A stretch of 64,000 bases of DNA from Terebella lapidaria (Eukaryota > Annelida > Polychaeta > Terebellida > Terebellidae). The notes below the pieces were generated by a model. It searched no databases, was not told the DNA's origin, and was given only the letters and a program-made list of their open reading frames with translations. The stretch spans positions 22,566,165 through 22,630,164 of the forward strand of contig OX424564.1 in the NCBI GenBank assembly GCA_949152475.1, read 5' to 3'. How positions within the stretch are numbered: the stretch's first letter is position 1; each line of letters begins with the position of its first letter. Positions 47,965-59,689 of the stretch are shown here, in pieces. A program made the translations under genes and the position numbers.

Positions 47965-50900
47965 TCACTTTCGGACATAGTCTCTCAACCAAACTGGTTG
48001 ACGAACTTGACGTCCATATCGAGTCTGAATCCTGGGTCTCTGTCGGGCGATACCAGGTTCGTCTTGGTTGACATGGTGATGAGCTTGGTTACGGTCCTGC
48101 ACAACCTCCTCATCTCTGACCTCTACATTGTCCTCGTTCTGTGGTACTTCCAAGTTGTCCTGTGGTGCTTGGATCTCCTGATCACTGATAGACATGTCTG
48201 ATGCGTCACTGGCACCATCAGCGTCATCATAGTCCAATTTCTTCATATGTGAACTGTTCCGTGTTGTGATCCTCCCATCTGATAGTCTTTTGGCTGTAAT
48301 GGCTGATCCTCTCATCATAACGATTCTGTACGGTTTCGGGTCGTACCATGACGTTAGTTTCGTTTTCCTGTTCTGTTTCACTAAAACAACGTCTCCAATC
48401 TGAAAGTTGCTCTCCTTTGTTCGTCGATTGTTGTCAGCATAATCTTTCGCTTTCTTTTTCGCATCAGTGTCACAATCACGGATTTGTTGATCTGGTAACA
48501 CTGTTGGAAGTGACGGCAGTTTTGTTCGCACAGCTCTGTTGAATGACAACTTGTAAGGACTAGCTCCTGTGCTTGGGTGTGGTGTTGCTCTGTAGCTGGC
48601 GAGGAACACATACATCTCTGTTTTCCAGTCTTTTCCCGAAATGTGCGCTGTCTTTGCCAATTTTCCCAGGTTTTTCATGAAATTCTCAGCCTGAGAATTT
48701 GCCTCGGGCCACAGAGGTGTTACACGATGATGTTTGATACCTTTCTCTTGCATGAACTGCTTAAAAGCTTCACTTTGGAAAGGCGGACCATTGTCAGTTT
48801 TGAGCTCTTCCGGAATCCCATGTGTTGCAAAGATTTTGTTGAAAATGGGAATTGTCACTTCTGCTGATGTACTTGCGACTACTTCCACCTCAGGATATCT
48901 TGAGTAGCCATCTATGACAAGTAGAACCAGTTTTCCATCCGGGAAAGGTCCACAAAAATCTGCACTGGCTTTCACCCAAGGTCCACTGGGTAACTCTGTC
49001 ATGCTGAGGGGTTCACGTGTCGATGTTTTCGTGGTTGCCTGGCATGGTATGCATTTCGCAACTTTTTCTTCCACTTTTTGGTCAATGCGTGGGAACCATA
49101 CCTTTGATCTCAGTAATTGCTTGGTCTTTGTGATACCCATATGTCCTTCGTGACATATGTCAATCACTCGATCACGGAGCTTGCTTGGGATCACAATTCT
49201 TGCATCACGAAGCACGAGACCTTCTGCGTAACTCAGCTCGTGGAATATGTTGTAGAATGCTCGATTGACGTCTGTATCACGCTTGCAAGATTCTAGATTT
49301 CCATCTTTAATGTACTGGATCAACTTTGTCATCTCAGTATCTTCCTTGGTTTCATGTTGTAGCTCTTGTAACGTTAGAGCAATGGGAACTGTATTCTGCA
49401 GAATGGAATTCATGACTTGCTCACGTCCTATGGTGGTTTTTCTGTCTCGTTCGGTGAGAGGCAAAGCATGCCGGGACAAGTAGTCAGCAATGTTCTCCGT
49501 ACCTTTGGTGTAGGTAATCTTGAAGTCAAACTGTTGTAGGTAAAGCATCCACCTTTCAATCCTGAAGGGTAGGCGGCTGTTTGGGTTGGACATCAGTGAG
49601 ACCAGGGGCTTGTGGTCTGTTTCCACTGTGAAATATGCTCCGATCAGGTATGCATAACACTTTTCGCATGCCCATCTGATTGCCAATGCCTCACGCTCAA
49701 TCTGTGAGTATCTCTGCTCCACTGGTGTTAAACTTCGACTGGCACATACTACTGGTTGCCAACCGTGTTGTTTCTTCTGAACTAGTATCAAGCCGAGACC
49801 TTTTGGTCCTGCGTCAACAGTGAGTTTCAGCGGTTTTCCGGTTTCATAGTATCCAAGTACGCTATCTTGTGACAGTGCTTGCTTTAGCTTCTCAAATGCC
49901 TTGCTTTCTACAGATGTCCACTTCCAGCGTACACCTTTGTGAGTGAGTTCTCGAAGCGGTGCTGTCAGCTCGGCAAAGTTTGGAATGAACTGTGCTGAAT
50001 ACTGGGCCATTCCAAGCAGGGATCGGATATCTGCTGTGTTTTCAGGTTTTGCCATCTTTCGTAGGGCTTCTACTCGTGCCACAGTTGGCTTGGTTCCTTG
50101 TTTTGAGAATGTCAAACCAAAGAACTGGACTTCAGGTACACAGAATTTGCACTTTTTCATGTTGAACGTCAGGCCACACTCTTCAAATCTGTCTAGAAGC
50201 GCAATCAAGTTCTTGTTATGTTCATTATGGCCTTTACCATAGACGATGAAATCATCTCGGATGTGTAACACACCAGATAGTCCTTGGATAGTGTCATCCA
50301 TTGCCTGATCAAATATGTCTTGTGCTGAAATTGTTCCATAGTTTAATCTGGTGTACCTCAATTTTCCTTCCATTCCGTAGAATGTTGTGAGGTGTCTACT
50401 TTCTTCAGCTAATTCTAGCTGGTGGTATCCCTCGTTCATGTCTAGTACACTGTACACTGTCGATCCGTTGAGCTTGCACTTGATGTCGTCCACAGTCAGT
50501 GCCTCCATGATTGGTCTTTTTATTGCAGTGTTTGGCACTCGCATGTCTGAACAGTAGCGGATTTGGTCAGGCTTGTGTGGTTTTGGGGCAATCACGGGGT
50601 TTGTACACCATGTTGTTGGCTCACATGTTGGAACATCTTCCAGAACACCGAGTTGTTTGAGCCTCTGTTCTTCGAGTTTTGCCTTTTTCACATAGTTATA
50701 GGGGATACGTCGTTGTTTGTGAACGATTGGTGTCACAGAATCATCCAAGATCAGAGTTGCCTTGATTTTCTTATGTTTTCCGAGTCCAGAGAATACCGTG
50801 TTCTTGTAACGGTCAAGCATGTTCACACAGGGTGTGTCTTGCCGAGGTGTAGCTACTGTGCTTGTGTCATCACTTTCTTGCTCTGTTTTGGTTGATCTTG

Positions 50901-52284
50901 TGAGATGGAGCAGTCCCAGTTCCACGCTTGTGTCTAAACTCAGCAGTGGTCTTGACTGGGTGGATCCCTTCACCACAAGTATGTTTGTCCGCACCGTACG
51001 TCCGGTGGAAACACTTTCAACATCAGCCTCAAACACTCCAGCCAACGGGATAGGATTTTTCTGTGCATAGGCGAACAGCTGTGTCTCTGTAGGCTGCAGC
51101 TTAATGGCTGGGGATAACTTCTGAAGTATCGCAAAACGATTTTCATCAATAGTGTTCACTGTAGAACATGAGTCAGCTTCCATTTGGCCTTTTATGCCAT
51201 TGACTCGTACACTCACCGTTGCTTTGTTCTTGTGTGATTGCTGATTGACCGAGAAAGCAAAATCAGAGTCTGAGTCTGGATGTTTTTCATCCACTTGCCT
51301 AACTTTCTGTTTGTTTGTGTTTCTGTGGTAGTACCTCGCTCTACGTGGCGGTGGTGGTGCTGTTTGTTGCTTTGTTCGGCACATTCGTCCAAAATGATCA
51401 TACCCTGAACACGTGTAGCACTTTCTGCCCATCGCCGGACACGCTGAATCTGTATCAGCATGATGAAATCCACATCTGGTACATGGGCTGTCACCTGCCT
51501 CCTTTCGGCGAAATTCTGTCTCCTTGGGGCGAAACTCTGTCTTGTGCTGTTTCCTGAATTTGGGCTTTGGTGGGTATTTTTTCTTCACATGGACTTGGTG
51601 AGCATTGTCCTTCTTGTCAACAGTGTGGAGGGCCTGTTCCATATCCCGGGCTTGTCTGTTGACGTCCTCTCTGTTGGCAGCATGTTCCAGAAGCTGGGGT
51701 AACGTGTATCGTTTCAGCATTGCCTCACGGCGCAATTTACTGTCTTTCATGGTCTGCAATAGCTTGCTACGTACTGCATCTTCAAGATCACGGAAATCAC
51801 ACTTTGCAGCTTGAAGGCGGAGCCGCACACAGTACTGGGCAACAGTCTCTGAATCAGCTTGGCGAAAACTCTCAAACTTGCTACGAGCACAGTCAGGATT
51901 CACCATGGGTGTGAAATAATTGTTCAATTTCTCCACAATTTCTTCAAAGTCATTTCTTTCCTCACCCTCCTCCTCTTCAGGAACATTTTCTAAAGTTTCA
52001 ATCAACTCACGGAGTGTCTCTCCACCATATATGTTGATGGTATCTACTTGATCGGCTGGTTCTTTGACACGAAAAAAACGGAATCGAGTTGTCAACTCCT
52101 GGAGCCATTTCTCCCACTGACGAGCTGTTTCATCGGGCGTACCTGCTGGCGAGAAAGCACGCATCTTCAGGTCTGGGGGTGGACCCACGGGCGCGACGGC
52201 TTGTTGCACTGGTGGCTGGACGTGGTCCGGTTGATTCTGATCAGCGTCTACAGCTGCAGGGGCTTGATTCTGATTCTGGGCCAT
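47965..52284 (-). CDS. Gag-Pol polyprotein of the Ty3/gypsy element
   Basis: One uninterrupted frame of 1439 codons from ATG 52284; the extension to 52329 starts with GTG inside the LTR. In order: Gag with a Cys/His cluster CTRCGFHH...C and a classic zinc knuckle CYTCSGYDHFGRMC; a protease-like EADSCSTVNTI with Cys where DSG/DTG is usual; reverse transcriptase with VLDMNEGYHQLEL and an IRDD box in place of the usual YxDD; RNase H starting LTVDAGPKGLGL; an integrase with HHCC-type zinc residues and a D-D-35-E core (ADFCGP, KTDNGPPF, SQAENF). Gag and Pol are fused without a frameshift. Function is copying and inserting the element. Confidence 0.93.
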   Translation of the reverse strand: MAQNQNQAPAAVDADQNQPDHVQPPVQQAVAPVGPPPDLKMRAFSPAGTPDETARQWEKWLQELTTRFRFFRVKEPADQVDTINIYGGETLRELIETLENVPEEEEGEERNDFEEIVEKLNNYFTPMVNPDCARSKFESFRQADSETVAQYCVRLRLQAAKCDFRDLEDAVRSKLLQTMKDSKLRREAMLKRYTLPQLLEHAANREDVNRQARDMEQALHTVDKKDNAHQVHVKKKYPPKPKFRKQHKTEFRPKETEFRRKEAGDSPCTRCGFHHADTDSACPAMGRKCYTCSGYDHFGRMCRTKQQTAPPPPRRARYYHRNTNKQKVRQVDEKHPDSDSDFAFSVNQQSHKNKATVSVRVNGIKGQMEADSCSTVNTIDENRFAILQKLSPAIKLQPTETQLFAYAQKNPIPLAGVFEADVESVSTGRTVRTNILVVKGSTQSRPLLSLDTSVELGLLHLTRSTKTEQESDDTSTVATPRQDTPCVNMLDRYKNTVFSGLGKHKKIKATLILDDSVTPIVHKQRRIPYNYVKKAKLEEQRLKQLGVLEDVPTCEPTTWCTNPVIAPKPHKPDQIRYCSDMRVPNTAIKRPIMEALTVDDIKCKLNGSTVYSVLDMNEGYHQLELAEESRHLTTFYGMEGKLRYTRLNYGTISAQDIFDQAMDDTIQGLSGVLHIRDDFIVYGKGHNEHNKNLIALLDRFEECGLTFNMKKCKFCVPEVQFFGLTFSKQGTKPTVARVEALRKMAKPENTADIRSLLGMAQYSAQFIPNFAELTAPLRELTHKGVRWKWTSVESKAFEKLKQALSQDSVLGYYETGKPLKLTVDAGPKGLGLILVQKKQHGWQPVVCASRSLTPVEQRYSQIEREALAIRWACEKCYAYLIGAYFTVETDHKPLVSLMSNPNSRLPFRIERWMLYLQQFDFKITYTKGTENIADYLSRHALPLTERDRKTTIGREQVMNSILQNTVPIALTLQELQHETKEDTEMTKLIQYIKDGNLESCKRDTDVNRAFYNIFHELSYAEGLVLRDARIVIPSKLRDRVIDICHEGHMGITKTKQLLRSKVWFPRIDQKVEEKVAKCIPCQATTKTSTREPLSMTELPSGPWVKASADFCGPFPDGKLVLLVIDGYSRYPEVEVVASTSAEVTIPIFNKIFATHGIPEELKTDNGPPFQSEAFKQFMQEKGIKHHRVTPLWPEANSQAENFMKNLGKLAKTAHISGKDWKTEMYVFLASYRATPHPSTGASPYKLSFNRAVRTKLPSLPTVLPDQQIRDCDTDAKKKAKDYADNNRRTKESNFQIGDVVLVKQNRKTKLTSWYDPKPYRIVMMRGSAITAKRLSDGRITTRNSSHMKKLDYDDADGASDASDMSISDQEIQAPQDNLEVPQNEDNVEVRDEEVVQDRNQAHHHVNQDEPGIARQRPRIQTRYGRQVRQPVWLRDYVRK

Positions 52285-52298
52285 TCTCGTCGCCAAAA

Positions 52299-52495
52299 TG
52301 TAATGTTCATCAAAGAAATAAATCCACACAGGACTAGAGAATAAACTTTGTATTGTTCACAAAATAATAGCTTCATGCGCGTCGCCATCTTGCTAATCAA
52401 CATAATTAATTCCATGTATTACCGCATATTATCGTAACCAAATGTCAATGAATATCAACACCGAATAGCATCGTAACTATCTTGAGAATACTACA
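52299..52495 (-). repeat. 5' LTR of the Ty3/gypsy element
   Basis: 197 bp; plus-strand ends tgtaatgttc and gaatactaca. It differs from the other LTR by one A in a run (cacaaaat versus cacaaaaat). It contains an AAGATGGCG word on the element's sense strand, resembling a YY1 site. Confidence 0.93.
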
Positions 52496-52733
52496 CGGTT
52501 CAACCTGTATCAATCGGTTACCACCAATACAACTACATTTTGATGATGCCAATAGCAAACGTGAAATACAACATCTTGCAATAGATATAAAGCCCGACCA
52601 ATTAGCTTATCCAAAGACACACTGGCGTGAACGTACTCGTTATTATGTAAATACATCGTACGTACCGGGTGACGTATACATCAACATTGGTCCGACACAA
52701 TTCCCAGGCAGTGTAACCGTGCATTACAAATGA

Positions 52734-55700
52734 CAATTTGTGGTTTTATGCGCGGTCCCTTAACGACTACGACTGTTGGAGTACGACTCAATGAATAGAC
52801 GGGCTGGTGAAACTACCCTAATTTCACATAAATGTTAAAAAAAAATGCCCGGTGCATTTTTGAAGCAATGAGCAAATTAAAATGACTTGAGAGTCTTTAT
52901 TGGTGACTGAGCTGGTCTTTGTGATAAAGTTCCATTGTGTAAGTATGTATGAGTCACAAATTCCATCGTTCGTCTTTCAATACTTTTCCATTGCATCACC
53001 AATCATCAATCACCATATGCCACGAGACGACATACAAATTTACACTATATTATTGGTATTTTCCATGCATTTTCATTCATGTCTGACTCAATAATGTTTG
53101 TTTTTTTTCTAATGAAAAACCAAACAACCAATGTAATTTCAGTATTTCCCCCCAAAAAACTCTCACATAGATAATTGATCGACATGGTTTTCCCAGTGTA
53201 TATACACGTAGCTGTTACTTCACAATCCTCTGGACGTGTCGATCATTGTCGGTTCGTTTGCCCTGTGTTTTTGTACAGTTTCGGGCTTTCGGCCTCTGGA
53301 TTCTCCACTATTGGACACGGGCGTATGGAAATGACCTTATGTCGCGTGTGTATAGGCCATATGTCGTACCCCGTGGTAGTTAGATGTTGTTTTTATTTCA
53401 CGAGAAAATTCTGAAATATGAAATTTGCAACACTAAAGTCTGAAATGTAAAATGGTAAAAATTCACGGTAAAATTAACACTTCATCTCAAACCAAACGAT
53501 CTACAGAACTCACTAAAAAGTATACTGACTTGTCCGCAATTTGGGTGGTAGGATAGTAGAATCATAGTTCTTCAAATCTACTTCAAATCACCTACACCAA
53601 AAAAATTTCGGAACCCTTGTCCGCAATCTGGGCCTCTGGGGTAGGTTACCCCCACCAGTAGGACTAGGCTACCATCTCTCATATACCACCTCTCGTGGCA
53701 ATGTCACGCTTCCTCACCGTTCAAGTGGGCGATAATACACGCAAAGCAAGTGGCGGAACAATTTATATCGGACTGGCCACTCTGTAATTGCACCGGCGAT
53801 GATGGCGTTGACCGGTCGTAAAACATCAGCGGTAGAAATTTGTCACATGTTTTCGAGTGGCGGTGCTCGACTTGGCCGGACGGTTCCCGCTTTTGTACGT
53901 TCGAGTGTTTTCGGTGTGACACCAGGAAGGCACCAAAATAATAAGGAGACAAAAATCAGAACGGAAATTCCGCAAGAAAAAGTCCGGGCTACGGACTGGA
54001 AATAGTTCAAAGAAGCGTTCTCAATTGTTACCTCTTCACGTGTTTGTATCGTGAAAACTAACTCTATTCTATTTCCGAAGTGTCAGTCGACATTTCTTCT
54101 GTGAAAGACATCCCAGCAATTAAATGGAGACATTAATTTTCCTCCCAAAAACTTCTGCAACAAGACAGAAATTTTCAAAAGTAAGTTCATGTACAGCGTG
54201 AGTTCTACATGTTACAAGCTGAGAGAATGTCTGTTTATATATCATGCCTTTTATTCACAAAAGTGACGGCTTGTGATGTCTTTAGTCATTACACATGACT
54301 CATCCAGGAAACTTTTTATTATTGTGCAGGCCCGATTGAACATGAAATCATAACTAAATGGTTGTATTTAATGTAAAAATTACCACTATAACCATGTCAT
54401 TTGCTTATTATCAAAGCATGGCGTTGGAGTAAATAGCGGTCGAGACCAATTTTAGATGTAATTTCACCCGGAATATAAAAATTGCTGGAATGGCTTGTGT
54501 GGCGCTATTGGAACTGAATGGTACATGATTGTAAAGCATACATAATTACTTATTACTATGTCCTTGAAAACACACGTGGAGCGTGAAAAAAATGACTTTT
54601 CATTGTATTTCCCTATTTTATGATGCGTCAATGTCAATGAACAATTGATAATATTTAATTTTTTAGTAGGTATCCCAAAACTATCTTATACGCACTCATA
54701 CTGTAGGCTTACTCTTATTTCTATCCTGGTTTTGAAATGTTGTATTGACATTAACTCGTCACAAAATATGATCAAAATATGAATGTATTTTGTGTATATT
54801 TTGTGCATAACACATGTACAAGTGAAGCGGTGCAATATTTTGGGGGGTTTTTTTTTGCAAATATTCGATGACCTCGAGCTGGTCGCCACGCTATATCTAA
54901 TGGATCTGCATTATCGAATGTAAGGGTCCACCGTATTATTAGATCGAAGTTCCATTCTACTTGTATATAACCATAGCATCACGTGTCCTGGTAACACAAT
55001 CCCGACCGGACAGTCGCTTCCATGCATCTTGCTAAGATACGTACCGCAAACTTTATTAACTGTCATAGTTTATGATACCTTACCACGTTTGTCGCTTGGC
55101 GTTGTTGGTTTTTCAAGGCGAATTTGACGTATTCCCATCAGCGTTGTACATATCCTGACTGATTGAAGCGTATGTCATGACCGTGTGAATTTTGGTGTTG
55201 ATTTCGCTGTCAAAAAATTCAAACTGTGTAATCCGAATTCAAGGTCGCATAGAGGTCAACTCATTTGTAATCCGCAAGGTTGCTTTTATATATCCCTCTT
55301 TTATATTGAACTCAATTATATTGAACTCAATTTTCAAAAGTTGACGTTGGTAAAGTTATTCGGTATTTCGTGTATTGTTCATTTCATCCATGTGTTGTCT
55401 CATTCCAAATGTGTCCTTTCTTCCTCGATCCATCACTCAAAATCGTGCACAATTCTGATATCCGATTTCGCGAATTGAATACCAGGGATATCACGTTACA
55501 TCGAAAAATGACAAAGCGTTTTGTGGGTCAAACTGGTCGCGGCATGGGGCCTAAAATTTGCATAGAAAATCAGTACTCCGCTGTGAAAAAAAAAAACTTT
55601 CTCTCTTTCTCCATAGATCGTTGTCACCAGGCTATGATCCGCTCAATGAACAGAGTCCATCATTTGTCTGTTCCACACACTTCACAACATGGGAGCGCAG

Positions 55701-58040
55701 TTTGCAGTAGGTAATTGGAACTATGGGGTTTAGTAGCGATTGACACAGAGGGGGGTCTTGATGAAACGCGAGCTTTAAAACAGCTTTAAGTATTGTTGAC
55801 TGTTTGACCATTCAGAGCTCGTTCGCACTCTACTCGGGTCGTCTGCCTTCGCGTCGGGCGAATCTCAATTTCTTTTTTTGTCCTTCTTTTTTATTTTCTC
55901 CGTCTTGAATACTTCACCTATTGAGTGCCAATGACAAACACTAATTGCGAATGTTTCGAAAGACACTTCATTTTTGCCCGAGCAAAACATCTCATTAAAT
56001 TTGTCGCCGAGAAAAACGCCTGAATGGAAATTCCGACAAACATCTAGGTTCTACAAATAGACGGTCTGAACACCTTCTTACCTATGAGAGACGATGATTG
56101 ATGCTATATTTACAAGCTGAATATCACGACGATACATTGAATTCCTACGCAAGTGAGAGGCGGTATTATTAAACTGAAACAAATCCCTTCGTTTGCATGT
56201 TTCTATGCAATTGGGAAATGCGACATGTGTGGAATTCAATGATGATATGGTCGTATGCATTGAAGCTTCGACCATCTTTGTCGGATAACCACGAGTTAAC
56301 AGATGCGAAACGCAAACGCAACACATCATTTCACCGCACGAAACCAGTAGGCCTACTTTCGATAAATATCAAATGTACATTTACATTTCTGATTTCCCTC
56401 ACGACAACTTTACTTTATGATGTCGAATTAAAACAACATGTCCGGGTGAGATACGCACTGTTGTGCAGGTGAAAGCTGTATTAGTTGTCCACAATCCGCA
56501 GTAAAACCTCAGTAACATGTAGGTTTTGAAGAAGATTTTAGGATTTCATTACCTATTTTTATTTCATTATATATCAAACTTGATGGGTTTTATCATTACG
56601 TTTAGCTTATTACACCCAAAGGCGTCAGGATTATGTATATAGTTTAGCCGTTGCCAGGCAACAGGGACTCTGACCGGACAACTGTCAATGGACAAAGATT
56701 GTTTTGATTGTGTAAATCGTGCTCTATCGTCCAATATGTCTCGTTATAACTTCGTATATCTAAACTTGAAGTTTCCAGTCTTTGGCCTACATACATCATA
56801 CATTGATATACATTGATATATATTGTGACCAACTTGTGTTAAATACAAGTAGTTAACCATTCTAATTAAAAATCGAATGTTATCACTCAAATCAACTTAA
56901 TGTTTAGACCGATAGAATTATTGCCATGTCATACATTTAATCATCGTCACCATGATTATAGACCTCTACAACTCTTGTAACAGTTTAGTTTACTCCAACC
57001 ATCGCCCAAATGTGATTTAGGTAGTCTCCACAATTATATTTGACATATAATTAATTAACTGACCATTTTAACGAAAGACAATATTCTGTGTTGACTGACC
57101 ATGAGATCATTTACATACCGCTTAATAAACAAGATCGATATTGGAAAGAAACAATATCAACTTGGGTAAAACTACCTTTGCAAATTATCGTGAAAAAAAC
57201 ACATATTCCTGGCGCTAAATTTCTCAAAAGCAAGGCAATTGTTGACAAAATTTAGTGTTTTCAAGCAACGTATTACGTGTATGTGGTTGTATGAGCGTGT
57301 ATGTGGTTGGGCCGGATGGGGGTTGGTCGGAGGAGGGGGAGGGGAAGGCGAGTCATAATAAGAGCATGTGCAAGGTTGTTGTTGTTTTTTCTCTCTACTT
57401 TTTCATGATTGCAGGGTTGCTTATGCCTTATCGTAAAGTTATGAGTAAATGTAGTAATATAAATGTATATATTTATATCAAAACCAAGTAGCATCAAATT
57501 GATCAATGTTGAAACTAGTCGAATATGAGTCCAATATGAACAGTCCAATATGAACAGTCCAATATGAACTTTTTACTCATGCCTCTGTACTATGCGACTT
57601 TGTGCTGGATGTTTTCCTTTTACTGTATTTCTGCCATAGTTTTGAATAAATTCCATTCCATTCGATACATTAATCTCACAGTGCGCTATGATATTTCACA
57701 TGATCATGACGTTCGTGCATGCTGATGTATGTAACTGTACAGCAATATCGATTTACCAGAGTGGCATGGACAAAATCTAAGCCTATAAATGTGAATGTAT
57801 TCAAGCGAGTGTGGTATTCGGTGGGATATCATATTCATTTCGATGAAATTTATACATAAAGGCAATTCGTGAAATAGAATGTACACGGCATGTATAGGCC
57901 CGGAGAAAGAGAAGGCTTCGTCCGCCCTGTGCCCTGTATATAGTAGGTAAACCAGGTCGCCAAATAAGCAACGTTGAACCTTGGAACTTGTGTCCAACAG
58001 TCATAATGCGCGCCCTCAGTCGGCAATCTCATCTGCATTA
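52734..58040. other. Intergenic region, no gene seen
   Basis: AT-rich DNA with short unsupported frames on both strands (for example 53704-53952 minus, 55370-55714 plus). A 14-bp word agtccaatatgaac is repeated three times at 57528-57569. The part just before 58040 should hold the promoter and 5' UTR of the ECI-like gene. Confidence 0.5.
57528..57569. repeat. Three tandem copies of a 14-bp word
   Basis: agtccaatatgaac at 57528-57541, 57542-57555 and 57556-57569, all identical. Confidence 0.9.
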
Positions 58041-59458
58041 ATGTATCGTACGATAAAAATACTTGGCAAAAACATAGGGATATTAGCCAGGGGAACACCA
58101 CTTTTGGGCAGCAAATTTTACCCTGCTCGAAGCATGTCGCAGGTAGTGACACAGTCTGGCACGGACGGCCGTATTGAAGTCACGTTCAAGGATGGATTGG
58201 CAATAGTGACACTGAACCGCGGCGAAAACAGACTCAACCAAGACTTTGTTGATAACTTCAATGCAGCCTTGGACCAGGTTTTACGGTGAGCATTATACAT
58301 AAATAGTCAGTGATGCATTTTGAATGACCTGCATACTCACACCGTGATTCAATATTCACAACTCGCTGTCCAGTTAGACCTAATATATATGTATTTATGA
58401 ATTAAGAGGGATTCCAGAAACAAACCTCCCTATTCATGCCTATTGTTCCCTAGGAACGAAGATGTCAAGGTACTGGTGACAACTGGCGTTGGAAAGTTCT
58501 TCTGCAATGGCCTCGACTTGAAGTGGTTGGAATACTTAGCGAGATCTGATCCAGAACGGTCGTACCGACTCATGACCGTGGAGATATGGCGTACCGTCGT
58601 CTTCAGGATCTTGACATTTCCGCTACCGACCGTGGCTCTAGTGAACGGTGAATATTGACTTTTTTTCAGGAGAAGGCACTTTCTTTTAAATTCTTTCTTT
58701 TAAATCGAACTTCTTTTAATTTACAAGGAGTAAATATTTGTTACAGTAATGTTTGAGCTATTCAAGGCTATTTAGGCCTATAAATCATACATTAACTTAT
58801 ACTCTAATGTCTGAATTTACCCGACATCTGTCGAAAAATTGCAATGCCCAAAAATATTATATAATTTCAGGACATGCGTTCGCTGGAGGCGCGCTATTGG
58901 CTATGTCTCATGATCACGTGATCATGCAGAACGAGCGTGGTTGGTTTTGCTTGAATGAAGTTCACCTGAAAATGCGATTTTCTCCCTTCATGCTTGAATT
59001 GTTCAGGTAATATGACATGGATCTTATACGTTCAAGTATAAGGAGTAATATTCCGATGTGCATTTTCAAAAGTACGCTTGTGACAAAGTTTCTGAATGTT
59101 CTAAATATACCGGATATTAGAACACGTTTTCTCTGGGTCAAGGATCTACCGCAATTTGGGTTTCAATTTCAATTTGTCCAGAGCAAAGTTACCAACAGGA
59201 CAGGCACACCACGAGGCTGTAGTTTTGGGTAGACGGTTCACGGGAGACGAAGCAAAAGCTGTGGGAATAACACAAGTCTCGTGTCGGTCGGACGAGATGT
59301 ATTCTCACGCGCTTAACTGGGTCAAAAAGGTAGTTCCGGCCAACGGATATAACCGGGAACACTTGCAGAAGATGAAAGAAGATGTGCACCGTGAAATGAT
59401 AGAACTGAGAAACGTTGTTTTAGACGACAGAAGGAGGCCAGCTAAGTCAAATCTCTAA
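58041..59458 (+). CDS. Enoyl-CoA hydratase/isomerase (ECI-like), copy 1, N-terminally extended
   Basis: Four exons: 58041-58285, 58454-58647, 58871-59006, 59182-59458; 852 nt, 283 residues, all junctions GT..AG and in phase (2, 1, 2). The crotonase fold stabilises CoA-thioester enolates; this branch resembles delta3-delta2 enoyl-CoA isomerases that help degrade unsaturated fatty acids. Motifs: VTLNRGENRLN near the N-terminus, the first oxyanion segment TTGVGKFFCNGLDL (about 91-104), the second GHAFAGGALLAMSHDH (about 147-162), and NEV with a candidate catalytic Glu176. The first 30-odd residues (MYRTIKILGKNIG...) are basic, lack acids and fit a mitochondrial presequence; the C-terminus is SNL, at best a weak peroxisomal signal. 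ATG 58041 was chosen as the first in frame; a Met at 58134 could start a shorter form. Substrate is not proven. Confidence 0.9.
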
Positions 59459-59683
59459 ATATTGACAACGAACAGAACTGTTACACTGTACACATTACAC
59501 CGTGCTGGCATTTATTTACCTTCGTGACATGGAACCATTAATGTGGCTTATTTACTTGTCTAAATGGATTCACATACGTGTATGAAGTAATGTAAACCAA
59601 ACAAAAATACGCGACTGTCCGATGTAGGCCCTATACTGTATGTGAACAAATTACGAACCTGCGCTTGTGTGTACCAGTATTCG

Positions 59684-59689
59684 AATAAA
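59684..59689 (+). promoter_or_regulatory. Candidate polyadenylation signal of ECI-like copy 1
   Basis: AATAAA 226 nt after the TAA stop at 59456-59458, the first perfect hexamer downstream. Confidence 0.45.

Larger units (their letters stand above)
47571..52495 (-). mobile_element. Complete Ty3/gypsy LTR retrotransposon
   Basis: 4,925 bp, bounded by nearly identical direct LTRs beginning TG and ending CA, and by the 5-bp target duplication cggtt (47566-47570 and 52496-52500). On the minus strand: 5' LTR, a very short leader with a TGG-starting primer-binding-like site, one Gag-Pol frame, a purine tract, 3' LTR. There is no envelope frame. The domain order protease - reverse transcriptase - RNase H - integrase is that of Ty3/gypsy (Metaviridae-type) elements. 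Intact ends and reading frame suggest recent insertion. Confidence 0.95.
47495..52733 (+). pseudogene. Short reading frame split by the LTR retrotransposon
   Basis: An ATG at 47495 opens a frame that runs into the insertion site (47570). With the element and one copy of the 5-bp target duplication removed, it continues from 52501 to a TAA at 52731-52733, about 102 residues in all, ending in a VHYK tail. Both flanks stay in the same frame without stops. No family is recognised. It may be a last exon or an element-encoded piece rather than a complete gene. Confidence 0.35.

Noticed and set aside
59017..59232. Plus-strand frame between ECI-like exons 3 and 4
   Set aside because: It is intronic; exon 4 starts at 59182 after aatttgtccag in another frame that continues the family sequence.
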